A DNA stretch of 64,000 nucleotides from assembly GCA_934501435.1 (NCBI GenBank), contig CAKSTW010000001.1, forward strand, positions 62,001-126,000, given 5' to 3'. Both the position numbers and the translations under genes were made by a program. The notes below the pieces were generated by a model that saw only the letters and a list, made by a program, of their open reading frames with translations, searched no databases and was not told the DNA's origin. Each line of letters begins with the position of its first letter. Position 1 is the stretch's first letter. Source of the DNA: an uncultured Eubacteriales bacterium. Its GTDB lineage: Bacteria > Bacillota > Clostridia > Oscillospirales > UBA644. Shown here piece after piece: positions 48,321 to 55,700 of this stretch.

Positions 48321-49321
48321 AAAAGGATTACTCCCGCTTTTTTACAGACTTCTTCCGTATATTCGTCCCAAATCGACGACTGAACTTCGCCTATATGCGC
48401 TTTCCCCAGAAGCAGCATACAAAGTCGGGACTGACCTATGCCGCCGCCTATCGTAAGCGGAAGTTCTCCGTTAAGCAGCATCCTGTGAAATTCACAGTTT
48501 CTTCTTTCGTCGCAGCCCGCCTCTTTCAACTGTCTGTCAAGGACTTCGGGGCTGACGCGGATACCCATTGACGAAATTTCAAGAGCGCAGTCGAGCGTTT
48601 TATGGTAGAAAAGAATATCGCCGTTAAGAGACCAGTCGTCGTAGTCGGGCGCTCTTCCGTCGTGCTTTTTGCCGGAGCGGAGTTTTCCGCCTATTCCCAT
48701 TATAAAGACGGTCCCGTGTTCTTTTACAAAAAGATATTCTCTTTCCTTCGGCGTTTTGTCGGGGTAGATATCCTCAAGCTGCTGAGCGGTGATAAAAATA
48801 ACTTCTCTGCAAAGTTCGGTATCTATCTGATGAAACTTTGCTTTTACGGTATCGAGAGTGTGGCAGATGGAGGTCACTATCGCGGTCACTGTCTGTTTTA
48901 GATATTTTTCGTTTCTGTCTTCGTTTGTTATAACCTTTTCCCAGTCCCACTGGTCAACATATATGGAGTGGAGATTATCAAGGTCCTCATCTCTGCGGAT
49001 AGCGTTCATGTCGGTATAAATTCCCTTGCCGTCGTGAAAATCGTACCTGTAAAGAGCCATTCTTTTCCATTTTGCAAGAGAATGAACGACCTGCGCTTTT
49101 TTGTCGGTCGCTTTGGAATCGAATTCAACGGGGCGCTCGATTCCGTTAAGATCGTCGTTTAAGCCCGTTTTGGGATCGACAAAAAGAGGCGCGGAAACGC
49201 GTTTCAGATTGAGCGCCGCGGCAAGCGTATCCTGAAAATTTCTTTTCACAAGGCTTATCGCCGACTGGGTGTCGTAAAGATCGAGAACCGATTTATAATT
49301 TTCGGGTATGAACGATTTCAT
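48317..49321 (-). CDS. asnA: Aspartate-ammonia ligase
   Basis: A 334-residue AsnA that makes asparagine from aspartate, ammonia and ATP. It resembles the class II aminoacyl-tRNA synthetase fold, with VSAPLFVDPKTGLNDDLNGIERPV near the N-terminus, YVDQWDWEK in the middle and LTIGGGIGQSRLCMLLLGK at the end. The open frame starts 7 codons earlier at 49342, but ATG 49321 follows a GGAGGAAA ribosome site and matches the normal N-terminus. It heads an operon with the MurT- and GatD-like genes, linked by a 4-nt overlap. Confidence 0.95.
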   Translation of the reverse strand: MKSFIPENYKSVLDLYDTQSAISLVKRNFQDTLAAALNLKRVSAPLFVDPKTGLNDDLNGIERPVEFDSKATDKKAQVVHSLAKWKRMALYRYDFHDGKGIYTDMNAIRRDEDLDNLHSIYVDQWDWEKVITNEDRNEKYLKQTVTAIVTSICHTLDTVKAKFHQIDTELCREVIFITAQQLEDIYPDKTPKEREYLFVKEHGTVFIMGIGGKLRSGKKHDGRAPDYDDWSLNGDILFYHKTLDCALEISSMGIRVSPEVLDRQLKEAGCDERRNCEFHRMLLNGELPLTIGGGIGQSRLCMLLLGKAHIGEVQSSIWDEYTEEVCKKAGVILL

Positions 49322-49352
49322 ATTTTCCTCCGAACAGTACATATTATATGTG

Positions 49353-49381
49353 ATTATAACACTTTTTTACCGATAACGCAA
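49353..49381 (-). promoter_or_regulatory. Promoter of asnA-murT-gatD
   Basis: On the minus strand TTGCGT (49376-49381), 17-nt spacer and TATAAT (49353-49358) with TGT before it (extended -10). No T-box or other leader RNA was recognised in the short leader. Confidence 0.7.
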
Positions 49382-49462
49382 TACCCCCGAAAAACATTTT
49401 TTTAAGTAAATGGCAACGGGACGAAATTTCTGTTACAAAATTGGCAGACCTCTCAAAATCAA

Positions 49463-49491
49463 TTGACAACAAGGGTATAATATGTTAGAAT
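49463..49491 (+). promoter_or_regulatory. Promoter of ssrA
   Basis: TTGACA (49463-49468), 17-nt spacer and TAGAAT (49486-49491), 10 nt before the tmRNA 5' end. Confidence 0.8.
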
Positions 49492-49501
49492 AAAATCGTA
49501 T

Positions 49502-49851
49502 GGGGGCGTACTGGCTTTCGACGGATAAACTGAAGCTTGATAAGCGGGTAGTGTCGCGGAAATCACTTAAAAGTCCGCAAAATTAAAATTAAACGCTAAC
49601 GACAGACAGTTAGTTGCTGCCTAATTAAGGCAGTCGTCCGACCTTTGAGCGCTGCGGCGAAGGATCGGGCGTAACACAGCAGCCAACGGTAGAAACGGAC
49701 GCCGGGACTTTTTTACCGTATAATTCCGGATACAGCGCCGACGGTTTTGTTTACTGTTCCGTCGCCGCCGAGCCCGAACAATAAACTACACTCGTAGAAA
49801 GTCCTGCGGATCTTTTTTCGGACAGGAGTTCAACTCTCCTCGCCTCCACCA
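49502..49851 (+). ncRNA. ssrA: Transfer-messenger RNA (tmRNA)
   Basis: A one-piece tmRNA of about 350 nt. The 5' end GGGGGCGTACTGG pairs with the 3' end CGCCTCCACCA, and the T arm CAGGAGTTCAACTCTCCTC-type segment precedes the encoded CCA. The tag frame (49595-49624) encodes ANDRQLVAA followed by TAA. With SmpB it rescues stalled ribosomes and marks the incomplete protein for degradation, for example by ClpXP or Lon, which is also encoded in this window. Confidence 0.95.
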
Positions 49852-49880
49852 TTAAAAACTTTTTCCGATATTGTCGAAAA

Positions 49881-49909
49881 TGCAATCCCGATATGAAAAA
49901 TCAGCAATT
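49881..49909 (+). promoter_or_regulatory. Shared 29-nt element, copy 1 (pckG promoter)
   Basis: This copy and the one at 52003-52031 agree in 25 of 29 positions (TGCAAT-n-CCGATATG-n-AAAA, then GCAATT at the end). Both copies end on the second base of the -35 hexamer. It is probably the site of a transcription factor controlling the PEP-to-succinate genes; the factor is unknown. Confidence 0.7.
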
Positions 49910-49936
49910 CCATAATCCGGAAAAAGGTGGTAGAAT
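49908..49936 (+). promoter_or_regulatory. Promoter of pckG
   Basis: TTCCAT (49908-49913), 17-nt spacer and TAGAAT (49931-49936). The weak -35 box overlaps the shared element, which suggests a need for an activator. Confidence 0.6.
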
Positions 49937-49942
49937 AATACT

Positions 49943-50106
49943 GTGGAAAGTTTGGCTTTCCGATTGGTATTGGGTTTTGCCGAAGTCTGTCGGCGAAACG
50001 CGAATATGATTTCATAACCGCGGCTGTAAGCGTCAGCCGCTTTTATTAGAAATCATATCGGTAAAAGTGTTATCGAATTACGAATTTAAGAAAAGGAGTA
50101 TTGATT
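49943..50106 (+). promoter_or_regulatory. Structured 5' leader of pckG
   Basis: About 160 nt between the predicted transcription start and the start codon fold into three parts. They are a hairpin 49945-49950/49956-49961, a 9-bp hairpin 49975-49983/49990-49998, and an outer perfect 10-bp stem 50004-50013/50049-50058. The outer stem encloses a 7-bp GC-rich hairpin 50020-50026/50034-50040 that is followed by TTTTATT. No known riboswitch class was recognised. Confidence 0.5.
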
Positions 50107-51891
50107 ATGACTAACAATGCAACTGTACTGAAGTGGCTTGACGAAGTCAAAGCCCTCGTAAATCCCGACAAGGTTGTCTGGATAGACGGAAGTGAGGCTC
50201 AGCTTGACGCTCTCCGCAAGGAAGCTGTCGAAAGCGGCGAAATGATTAAACTCAACGAAGAGAAACTTCCCGGCTGTTATCTTCACAGAACAAAGCCGAA
50301 CGACGTTGCCCGCGTTGAGGACAGAACCTTTATCTGCACCGAAACAAAAGAGAATGCAGGTCCTACCAATAACTGGTGTGACCCGAAAGAAATGTACGAA
50401 AAACTTTTCGACATTGCAAGAAATTCCTACAAAGGAAGAACAATGTATATCATCCCCTATTCCATGGGGCCGATAGGTTCTCCCCTTGCTAAAATAGGTA
50501 TTGAAGTCACAGACTCTATTTATGTCGTTCTCAATATGGCTATAATGACCAGAGTCGGCGCAAAAGTCCTTGAAGTTCTCGGCGACAGCAACGACTGGGT
50601 ACGCGGTCTTCACGCAAAATGCGACGTTGACCCCGAAAAGAGATATATCTGCCACTTCCCGCAGGATAACACCATTATTTCCGTAAACTCCGCATACGGC
50701 GGAAACGTTCTTCTCGGAAAGAAATGTTTCGCTCTCCGTATCGCTTCCTATCAGGGCTGGAAAGAAGGCTGGATGGCTGAACACATGCTCATTCTCGGTC
50801 TTGAAAATCCGAAGGGCGAAATCAAATATGTTGCCGCGGCATTCCCCTCCGCTTGCGGTAAAACAAACCTCGCAATGCTCATTCCTCCGAAATATCTCCG
50901 CGACAGAGGTTATAAGATCTGGACCGTCGGCGACGATATTGCATGGATGAGAATAGGCAAAGACGGCAGACTTTATGCCATCAACCCCGAAAACGGCTTC
51001 TTCGGAGTTGCTCCCGGAACAAACGAACATTCGAACTTCAATGCTCTTGAAAGCACAAAGAAGAATACCATATTCACGAACGTAGCCCTCAACACCGACG
51101 ACAACACCGTTTGGTGGGAAGGTCTTACAAAAGAAATTCCTCAGCACATGATCGACTGGAAGGGCAACCCCTGGGATCCCGCAAAATTCGACAAGAAAGA
51201 CAAGACGACTTATGCGGCTCACCCGAACAGCCGTTTCACCGCTCCCGCAAAGAACTGTCCCTGCGTTTCGAGCGAATTCGATAAAGGTGCGGGCGTTCCC
51301 ATCTCCGCTATAATCTTCGGCGGCCGCCGCGCTAAGTGCGCACCTCTCGTATATCAGTCAAAGAACTGGGTAAACGGCGTATTTGTCGGTTCGACAATGG
51401 CTTCGGAGACTACGGCTGCTGCCGCAGGCGCTGTCGGAGTTGTCCGTCGCGACCCGATGGCAATGCTCCCCTTCTGCGGATACAATATGGGCGACTACTT
51501 TGCTCATTGGCTTGAAATGGGCGAAAAACTCGGAGACAAAGCACCGAAGATCTTTAATGTCAACTGGTTCAGAACCGACGACAAAGGAAACTTCGTATGG
51601 CCCGGCTTCGGCGACAATATGAGAGTCCTCAACTGGATAATCGACCGTTGCGAAGGAAAAGCAGACGCAGTTGAAACCCCGATCGGATACGTTCCCAGAC
51701 CCGAAGACATCGACCTTACCGACCTTGATATGGATATAGAGACCCTTAAATCCATTCTTAAAGTCGATAAAGACGTTTGGGAAAAGGAAGCGGCTGAAAT
51801 CGAAGAGCATTACAAGAAATTCGGAGACAAACTCCCCGGGGCTCTCAGAGAGCAGCTTGAGAACCTCAAGAAATCTCTTGCAAATTTATAA
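50107..51891 (+). CDS. pckG: Phosphoenolpyruvate carboxykinase (GTP)
   Basis: A 594-residue GTP-type PEPCK. The signature P-loop FPSACGKTNLAM (about residues 255-266), the preceding HMLILG region, GDDIAWM with the metal-binding Asp, and GVAPGTN are present. It interconverts PEP + CO2 + GDP and oxaloacetate + GTP. In anaerobes making succinate it runs toward oxaloacetate and conserves GTP. TTG 50101 is an in-frame alternative, but ATG 50107 is 8 nt after an AAAAGGAG site. It precedes the mdh-fumC-hdr-flx-frd operon but has its own terminator and promoter. Confidence 0.97.
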   Translation: MTNNATVLKWLDEVKALVNPDKVVWIDGSEAQLDALRKEAVESGEMIKLNEEKLPGCYLHRTKPNDVARVEDRTFICTETKENAGPTNNWCDPKEMYEKLFDIARNSYKGRTMYIIPYSMGPIGSPLAKIGIEVTDSIYVVLNMAIMTRVGAKVLEVLGDSNDWVRGLHAKCDVDPEKRYICHFPQDNTIISVNSAYGGNVLLGKKCFALRIASYQGWKEGWMAEHMLILGLENPKGEIKYVAAAFPSACGKTNLAMLIPPKYLRDRGYKIWTVGDDIAWMRIGKDGRLYAINPENGFFGVAPGTNEHSNFNALESTKKNTIFTNVALNTDDNTVWWEGLTKEIPQHMIDWKGNPWDPAKFDKKDKTTYAAHPNSRFTAPAKNCPCVSSEFDKGAGVPISAIIFGGRRAKCAPLVYQSKNWVNGVFVGSTMASETTAAAAGAVGVVRRDPMAMLPFCGYNMGDYFAHWLEMGEKLGDKAPKIFNVNWFRTDDKGNFVWPGFGDNMRVLNWIIDRCEGKADAVETPIGYVPRPEDIDLTDLDMDIETLKSILKVDKDVWEKEAAEIEEHYKKFGDKLPGALREQLENLKKSLANL

Positions 51892-51905
51892 AATAATCAA
51901 CGATT

Positions 51906-51946
51906 CACCGGGAAACAACGACTTTCGTTTTCCCGGTGTTTCTTTT
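51906..51946 (+). terminator. Terminator after pckG
   Basis: Arms 51906-51916 and 51927-51938 pair with one bulge; the tail is TTTCTTTT. Confidence 0.8.
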
Positions 51947-52002
51947 GAGTTTTACCGAAAAACAAGGCGTTTTTACAAATCAAGAGCGTGTATATCGATA
52001 AT

Positions 52003-52031
52003 TGCAATACCGATATGTAAAAACGGCAATT
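52003..52031 (+). promoter_or_regulatory. Shared 29-nt element, copy 2 (mdh promoter)
   Basis: 25 of 29 bases match copy 1 at 49881-49909. In this copy the ends also form an inverted repeat, AATTGC (52001-52005 region) and GCAATT (52026-52031). The overlap with the -35 box is in the same phase as in the pckG promoter. Confidence 0.7.
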
Positions 52032-52058
52032 GAAAAACCTGTAATATTATGTTATAAT
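52030..52058 (+). promoter_or_regulatory. Promoter of the mdh-fumC-hdr-flx-frd operon
   Basis: TTGAAA (52030-52035), 17-nt spacer and TATAAT (52053-52058). A 6-bp hairpin (52083-52088 with 52093-52098) lies in the leader. Confidence 0.8.
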
Positions 52059-52129
52059 AAGACGAAAAAACAGAAAGAAGGTCGTGACCTCCGTCACGCT
52101 ACTGTCAAACAGAAAGGTATGTGAACACT

Positions 52130-53074
52130 ATGAACAAAATTTCCATTATCGGAACCGGCAGCGTCGGATCCACAATCGCCTATACGCTTACCGTTATGGG
52201 AATCGCTTCGGAGATCGTAATGATCGACATAAACAACGAAAAGGCTCTCGGAGAAGCCCTTGACATCAGACAGGGCACGCCGTTCTGCAGCAACTGCATG
52301 GTCTATGCGGGAGATTACAGAGACGCCGTTGACTCCGATATCGTAATTCTCACTTCCGGAGTTGCGAGAAAACCCGGTCAGACAAGACTTGAACTTGCGC
52401 AGACAAACGTCAACATAACCAAGTCCATTATCCCCGAAATCACAAAATATGCTCCCGACGCGACCTACATTATCGTCAGCAACCCCGTTGACATCCTCAC
52501 CTATACTTTCTGCAAATATTCGGGAATTCCCGAAAACCGCATAATAGGTTCGGGAACTATTCTCGACACCGCAAGACTCCGTTCGAGACTTTCCGAATAT
52601 TATAACATCAGCCAGAGCAACGTTCACGCTTACGTTTTCGGAGAACACGGCGATTCTTCCTTTATCCCCTGGTCAGTTGCAAATATTTCGAACGTTCCCA
52701 TAAGCGAATGCAACAGCCTCATCACAACGGGAGGAATAAAAGCCCCCGAACTCGACCCTGCCGAAATCGAACAGTACGTCAGAAAGTCGGGAGGAAGAGT
52801 TATCGCAAGAAAAGGTGCGACCTTCTATGCCGTTTCCATCTCCGTCTGCCATATCTGCAAATGTCTTTTGGGCGGAATGGACACCACGATGACCGTTTCG
52901 TCAATGATGCACGGTGAATACGGAATAAACGACGTTTGTCTGAGCACTCTTAACCTTGTCGGAAACAAATGTCTCAGAGGAAAAGTAAACGTCATGCTCA
53001 CCGACGAAGAAATAGCAAAACTTCACAAGAGCGAAGCAACCCTTAAAGAAGTTATAAAGAGCCTCGACCTTTAA
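52130..53074 (+). CDS. mdh: Malate dehydrogenase of the lactate dehydrogenase-like type
   Basis: A 314-residue NAD-dependent 2-hydroxyacid dehydrogenase. The N-terminus ISIIGTGSVGSTIAY binds NAD, and the catalytic His173 is in GEHGDS. General appearance is that of L-lactate dehydrogenase, but the specificity position before KPG is Arg80 (VARKPGQTR). Malate dehydrogenases have Arg there and lactate dehydrogenases have Gln. The position between PEPCK and fumarase supports oxaloacetate reduction to malate. GTG 52121 is an alternative start closer to the AGAAAGG site; ATG 52130 gives the standard N-terminus. fumC follows after 18 nt. Confidence 0.85.
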   Translation: MNKISIIGTGSVGSTIAYTLTVMGIASEIVMIDINNEKALGEALDIRQGTPFCSNCMVYAGDYRDAVDSDIVILTSGVARKPGQTRLELAQTNVNITKSIIPEITKYAPDATYIIVSNPVDILTYTFCKYSGIPENRIIGSGTILDTARLRSRLSEYYNISQSNVHAYVFGEHGDSSFIPWSVANISNVPISECNSLITTGGIKAPELDPAEIEQYVRKSGGRVIARKGATFYAVSISVCHICKCLLGGMDTTMTVSSMMHGEYGINDVCLSTLNLVGNKCLRGKVNVMLTDEEIAKLHKSEATLKEVIKSLDL

Positions 53075-53092
53075 TTTGCGGAGGATAAACGT

Positions 53093-54469
53093 ATGGAGTA
53101 CCGTATAGAACACGATTCAATGGGCGAAATGAAAGTTCCCGCCGACAGACTGTGGGCGGCGCAGACCCAGAGAAGTCACGAAAATTTTGAGATCGGCATC
53201 GGAATAGAAACCATGCCGAGAGAAATAACTCGCGCTTTCGGAATTCTTAAAAGAGCGGCGGCTATGGCAAACGCCGAACTTCGTCCCGAAAAAATGACAG
53301 CAGAAAAACTTGCTGCAATAACCGAAGCATGCGACGAAGTTATTTCCGGAAAACTCAACGACCACTTCCCTCTTGTCGTATGGCAGACAGGTTCGGGAAC
53401 GCAGTCGAATATGAATGCAAACGAAGTCATCGCAAACAGAGCAAACCAGATAGCAGGCAAAAAACTCTGCCACCCGAATGACGATATCAATATGAGCCAG
53501 TCTTCAAACGACACTTTTCCGACCGCAATGCATATTTCCGCAGTCACAATTCTCGAAGACAAACTCATTCCCGCAATAGAAACACTTATCGAAACATTCA
53601 AACGCCTTGAAAAAGAAAATGAAGGCATTGTCAAATCGGGAAGAACGCATCTTCAGGACGCGACCCCGATAAAATTCAGCCAGGAAATTTCAGGCTGGCG
53701 TTCAAGCCTTGAAAGAGACGTCGAACTTCTCCGTCTCGCGCTGAAACCGCTTTACGAACTCGCTCTCGGAGGAACTGCGGTAGGAACGGGACTTAACGCT
53801 CCGAAAGGTTTTGACTCCCTCGTTGCGAAAAAAGCTGCGGAACTCACGGGAAAACCGTTCGTTACTGCCCCGAATAAATTCCATTCTTTAACTTCAAAAG
53901 ACGAACTTGTTTTCGCTCACGGAGCGATAAAAGCGACCGCCTGCGATATGATGAAAATAGCAAACGACGTTCGCTGGCTCGCAAGCGGACCGCGCGACGG
54001 TCTCGGTGAAATTCATATTCCCGAAAACGAACCCGGTTCGTCGATAATGCCCGGAAAAGTAAATCCGACCCAGTGCGAAGCCGTAACGATGGTCGCCGTT
54101 CAGGTTATGGGCAACGACGTTGCGGTAGGCATGGCGGCGTCGCAGGGAAACTTTGAACTCAACGTATTCATGCCGGTTGCGGCTTATAATTTCCTGCAGT
54201 CCGCAAGACTTCTCGCAGAGGCAATTCTTTCCTTCAACAAGAACTGCGCCGTGGGAATTACCGCAAACAAGGAAAAGATGTATCACAATCTGCACAATTC
54301 CCTTATGCTCGTAACCGCGCTCAATCCGTATATCGGATATGAAAACGCCGCGAAGACCGCGAAAAAAGCGTTTAAGGAAAACATTTCCTTAAAAGAAGCG
54401 TGCGTTGCTCTCGGTTTTCTGACCGCCGAAAAGTTCGACGAGGTTTTCCACCCCGAACAAATGGTCTGA
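53093..54469 (+). CDS. fumC: Fumarate hydratase, class II
   Basis: A 458-residue fumarase/aspartase superfamily enzyme with the signature GSSIMPGKVNPTQCE (about residues 318-332), TGSGTQSNMNANEVIANRA, SSNDTFPTAMH and SGRTHLQDATPI. The QTGSGTQSNMNANEV form and the 458-residue length fit fumarase C rather than aspartase. It dehydrates malate to fumarate in the reductive direction, supplying the fumarate reductase encoded downstream. hdrB starts 26 nt later with no terminator between. Confidence 0.96.
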   Translation: MEYRIEHDSMGEMKVPADRLWAAQTQRSHENFEIGIGIETMPREITRAFGILKRAAAMANAELRPEKMTAEKLAAITEACDEVISGKLNDHFPLVVWQTGSGTQSNMNANEVIANRANQIAGKKLCHPNDDINMSQSSNDTFPTAMHISAVTILEDKLIPAIETLIETFKRLEKENEGIVKSGRTHLQDATPIKFSQEISGWRSSLERDVELLRLALKPLYELALGGTAVGTGLNAPKGFDSLVAKKAAELTGKPFVTAPNKFHSLTSKDELVFAHGAIKATACDMMKIANDVRWLASGPRDGLGEIHIPENEPGSSIMPGKVNPTQCEAVTMVAVQVMGNDVAVGMAASQGNFELNVFMPVAAYNFLQSARLLAEAILSFNKNCAVGITANKEKMYHNLHNSLMLVTALNPYIGYENAAKTAKKAFKENISLKEACVALGFLTAEKFDEVFHPEQMV

Positions 54470-54494
54470 TTGAAGCAAAAAGGAAGGTATTAAA

Positions 54495-55301
54495 ATGAAA
54501 GTCAGTTATTTCCCCGGCTGCACTCTTCGCACAAAGGCGAAAGACCTTGATTTTTATGCAAGGGAATGTGCAAAAAAGTTGGGCGTGGAACTTTGTGAAA
54601 TAAAAGACTGGCAGTGCTGCGGAGGAGTTTTCATTACCGCGAAAGACGAGATCGCAACCAAACTTTCGAGCGTGCGCGCCCTTGCTGCGGCAAGAGATGA
54701 AAACGAACCGCTCGTCACCGTCTGTTCAGCCTGTCACAACGTTATAAAGCAGACGAATCACGCGCTTCAGACCGACCCTGATTTTGCGTCGAAAGTCAAT
54801 CTGTATATGCTTCAGGACGGCAAACCGTTCGTCCCCTACAACGGGGAAACGACCGTTTACCATTACCTCGAACTGCTGCGCGACGTCGTCGGTTTCGACA
54901 AATTAAAAGAAGCGGTAGTAAAGCCGCTTACAGGCAGAAAGATCGCCGCTTATTACGGCTGTCTCCTGCTCCGCCCCGGTAAAGTTATGGCGTTTGACGA
55001 CGCTGAAAATCCGAAAATAATGGAAGATTTTATCCGTGCGCTCGGTGCGGAACCCGTCGTCTATCCCTTAAGAAACGAATGCTGCGGCGGATACATAGTC
55101 CTCGAAGACAAAGACGCCGCGAAGAAACGTTCTTCGGCAGTCAAAGAAAGCGCGAAAAAGCACGGTGCCGACATAATGGTGACCGCCTGCCCGCTCTGTA
55201 AATACAATCTCACAAAAGCCGACGGTGATATTCCCGTAATTTACTTTACGGAACTTCTTGCCGAGGCTCTCGGAATAAAGGAGGAGTACGATGCAAAGTA
55301 A
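54495..55301 (+). CDS. hdrB: Heterodisulfide reductase subunit B-like protein (two CCG domains)
   Basis: A 268-residue protein with both cysteine-rich CCG motifs complete: C9-C41C42-C77-C80 and C156-C196C197-C232-C235. In methanogens these bind two non-cubane 4Fe-4S clusters that reduce the CoM-S-S-CoB heterodisulfide. Bacteria lack that substrate, so the acceptor must differ. A thiol-disulfide protein or the fumarate reductase encoded in the same operon are candidates. The ribosome site is AAAAAGGAAGG. It overlaps hdrC by 11 nt. Family assignment is secure; the acceptor is inferred. Confidence 0.93.
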   Translation: MKVSYFPGCTLRTKAKDLDFYARECAKKLGVELCEIKDWQCCGGVFITAKDEIATKLSSVRALAAARDENEPLVTVCSACHNVIKQTNHALQTDPDFASKVNLYMLQDGKPFVPYNGETTVYHYLELLRDVVGFDKLKEAVVKPLTGRKIAAYYGCLLLRPGKVMAFDDAENPKIMEDFIRALGAEPVVYPLRNECCGGYIVLEDKDAAKKRSSAVKESAKKHGADIMVTACPLCKYNLTKADGDIPVIYFTELLAEALGIKEEYDAK

Positions 55302-55683
55302 AAACGAACTCCGTAAAGAACAGATTCTCAGAATGAGCGGCGTTAATCCGCTGAAATGTATGAGATGCGGAAAATGCTCCGCCACCTGTCCTTCTTATGA
55401 TGAAATGGAATATCACCCGCACCAGTTTGTTTATATGGTGGAAACGGGCGATATTGAGACTCTTATGAAATCAAGTTCCATTTACAAATGTCTCACCTGC
55501 TTTGCGTGCGTGGACAGATGCCCGAGAGGCGTTGAGCCCGCGAAACTCGTCGAAGCCGTAAGACTTGAAGTTATCCGTGAAAAAGGCGCAAATCACCTTA
55601 CTGCGAACGATATTCCCGGACTTCTCGACGAAGAGCTTCCGCAGCAGGCGATCGTTTCCGCAATGCGTAAATATTCGAAATAG
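55291..55683 (+). CDS. hdrC: Heterodisulfide reductase subunit C-like ferredoxin protein
   Basis: A 130-residue protein with two classical 4Fe-4S motifs, C23-C26-C29-C33 (KCMRCGKCSATCP) and C67-C70-C73-C77 (KCLTCFACVDRCPRG), in the HdrC spacing. It carries electrons from HdrA to HdrB. The start lies inside hdrB behind an AAGGAGGAG site, and hdrA follows after 17 nt. Confidence 0.94.
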   Translation: MQSKNELRKEQILRMSGVNPLKCMRCGKCSATCPSYDEMEYHPHQFVYMVETGDIETLMKSSSIYKCLTCFACVDRCPRGVEPAKLVEAVRLEVIREKGANHLTANDIPGLLDEELPQQAIVSAMRKYSK

Positions 55684-55700
55684 GAAAGGAGAATTTAACC

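Noticed and set aside
49881..49909. Rex, CcpA or FNR site in the pckG/mdh element
   Set aside because: The element does not match TTGTTAA-N4-TTAACAA, TGWAANCGNTNWCA or TTGAT-N4-ATCAA.
50086..51222. Long minus-strand open frame of 378 codons
   Set aside because: It is the shadow of pckG, whose product matches PEPCK over its full length; the minus frame has no motif and no ribosome site.
52130..53074. Annotation as L-lactate dehydrogenase
   Set aside because: The specificity residue is Arg, and the gene lies between PEPCK and fumarase; malate dehydrogenase is more likely, though activity is untested.
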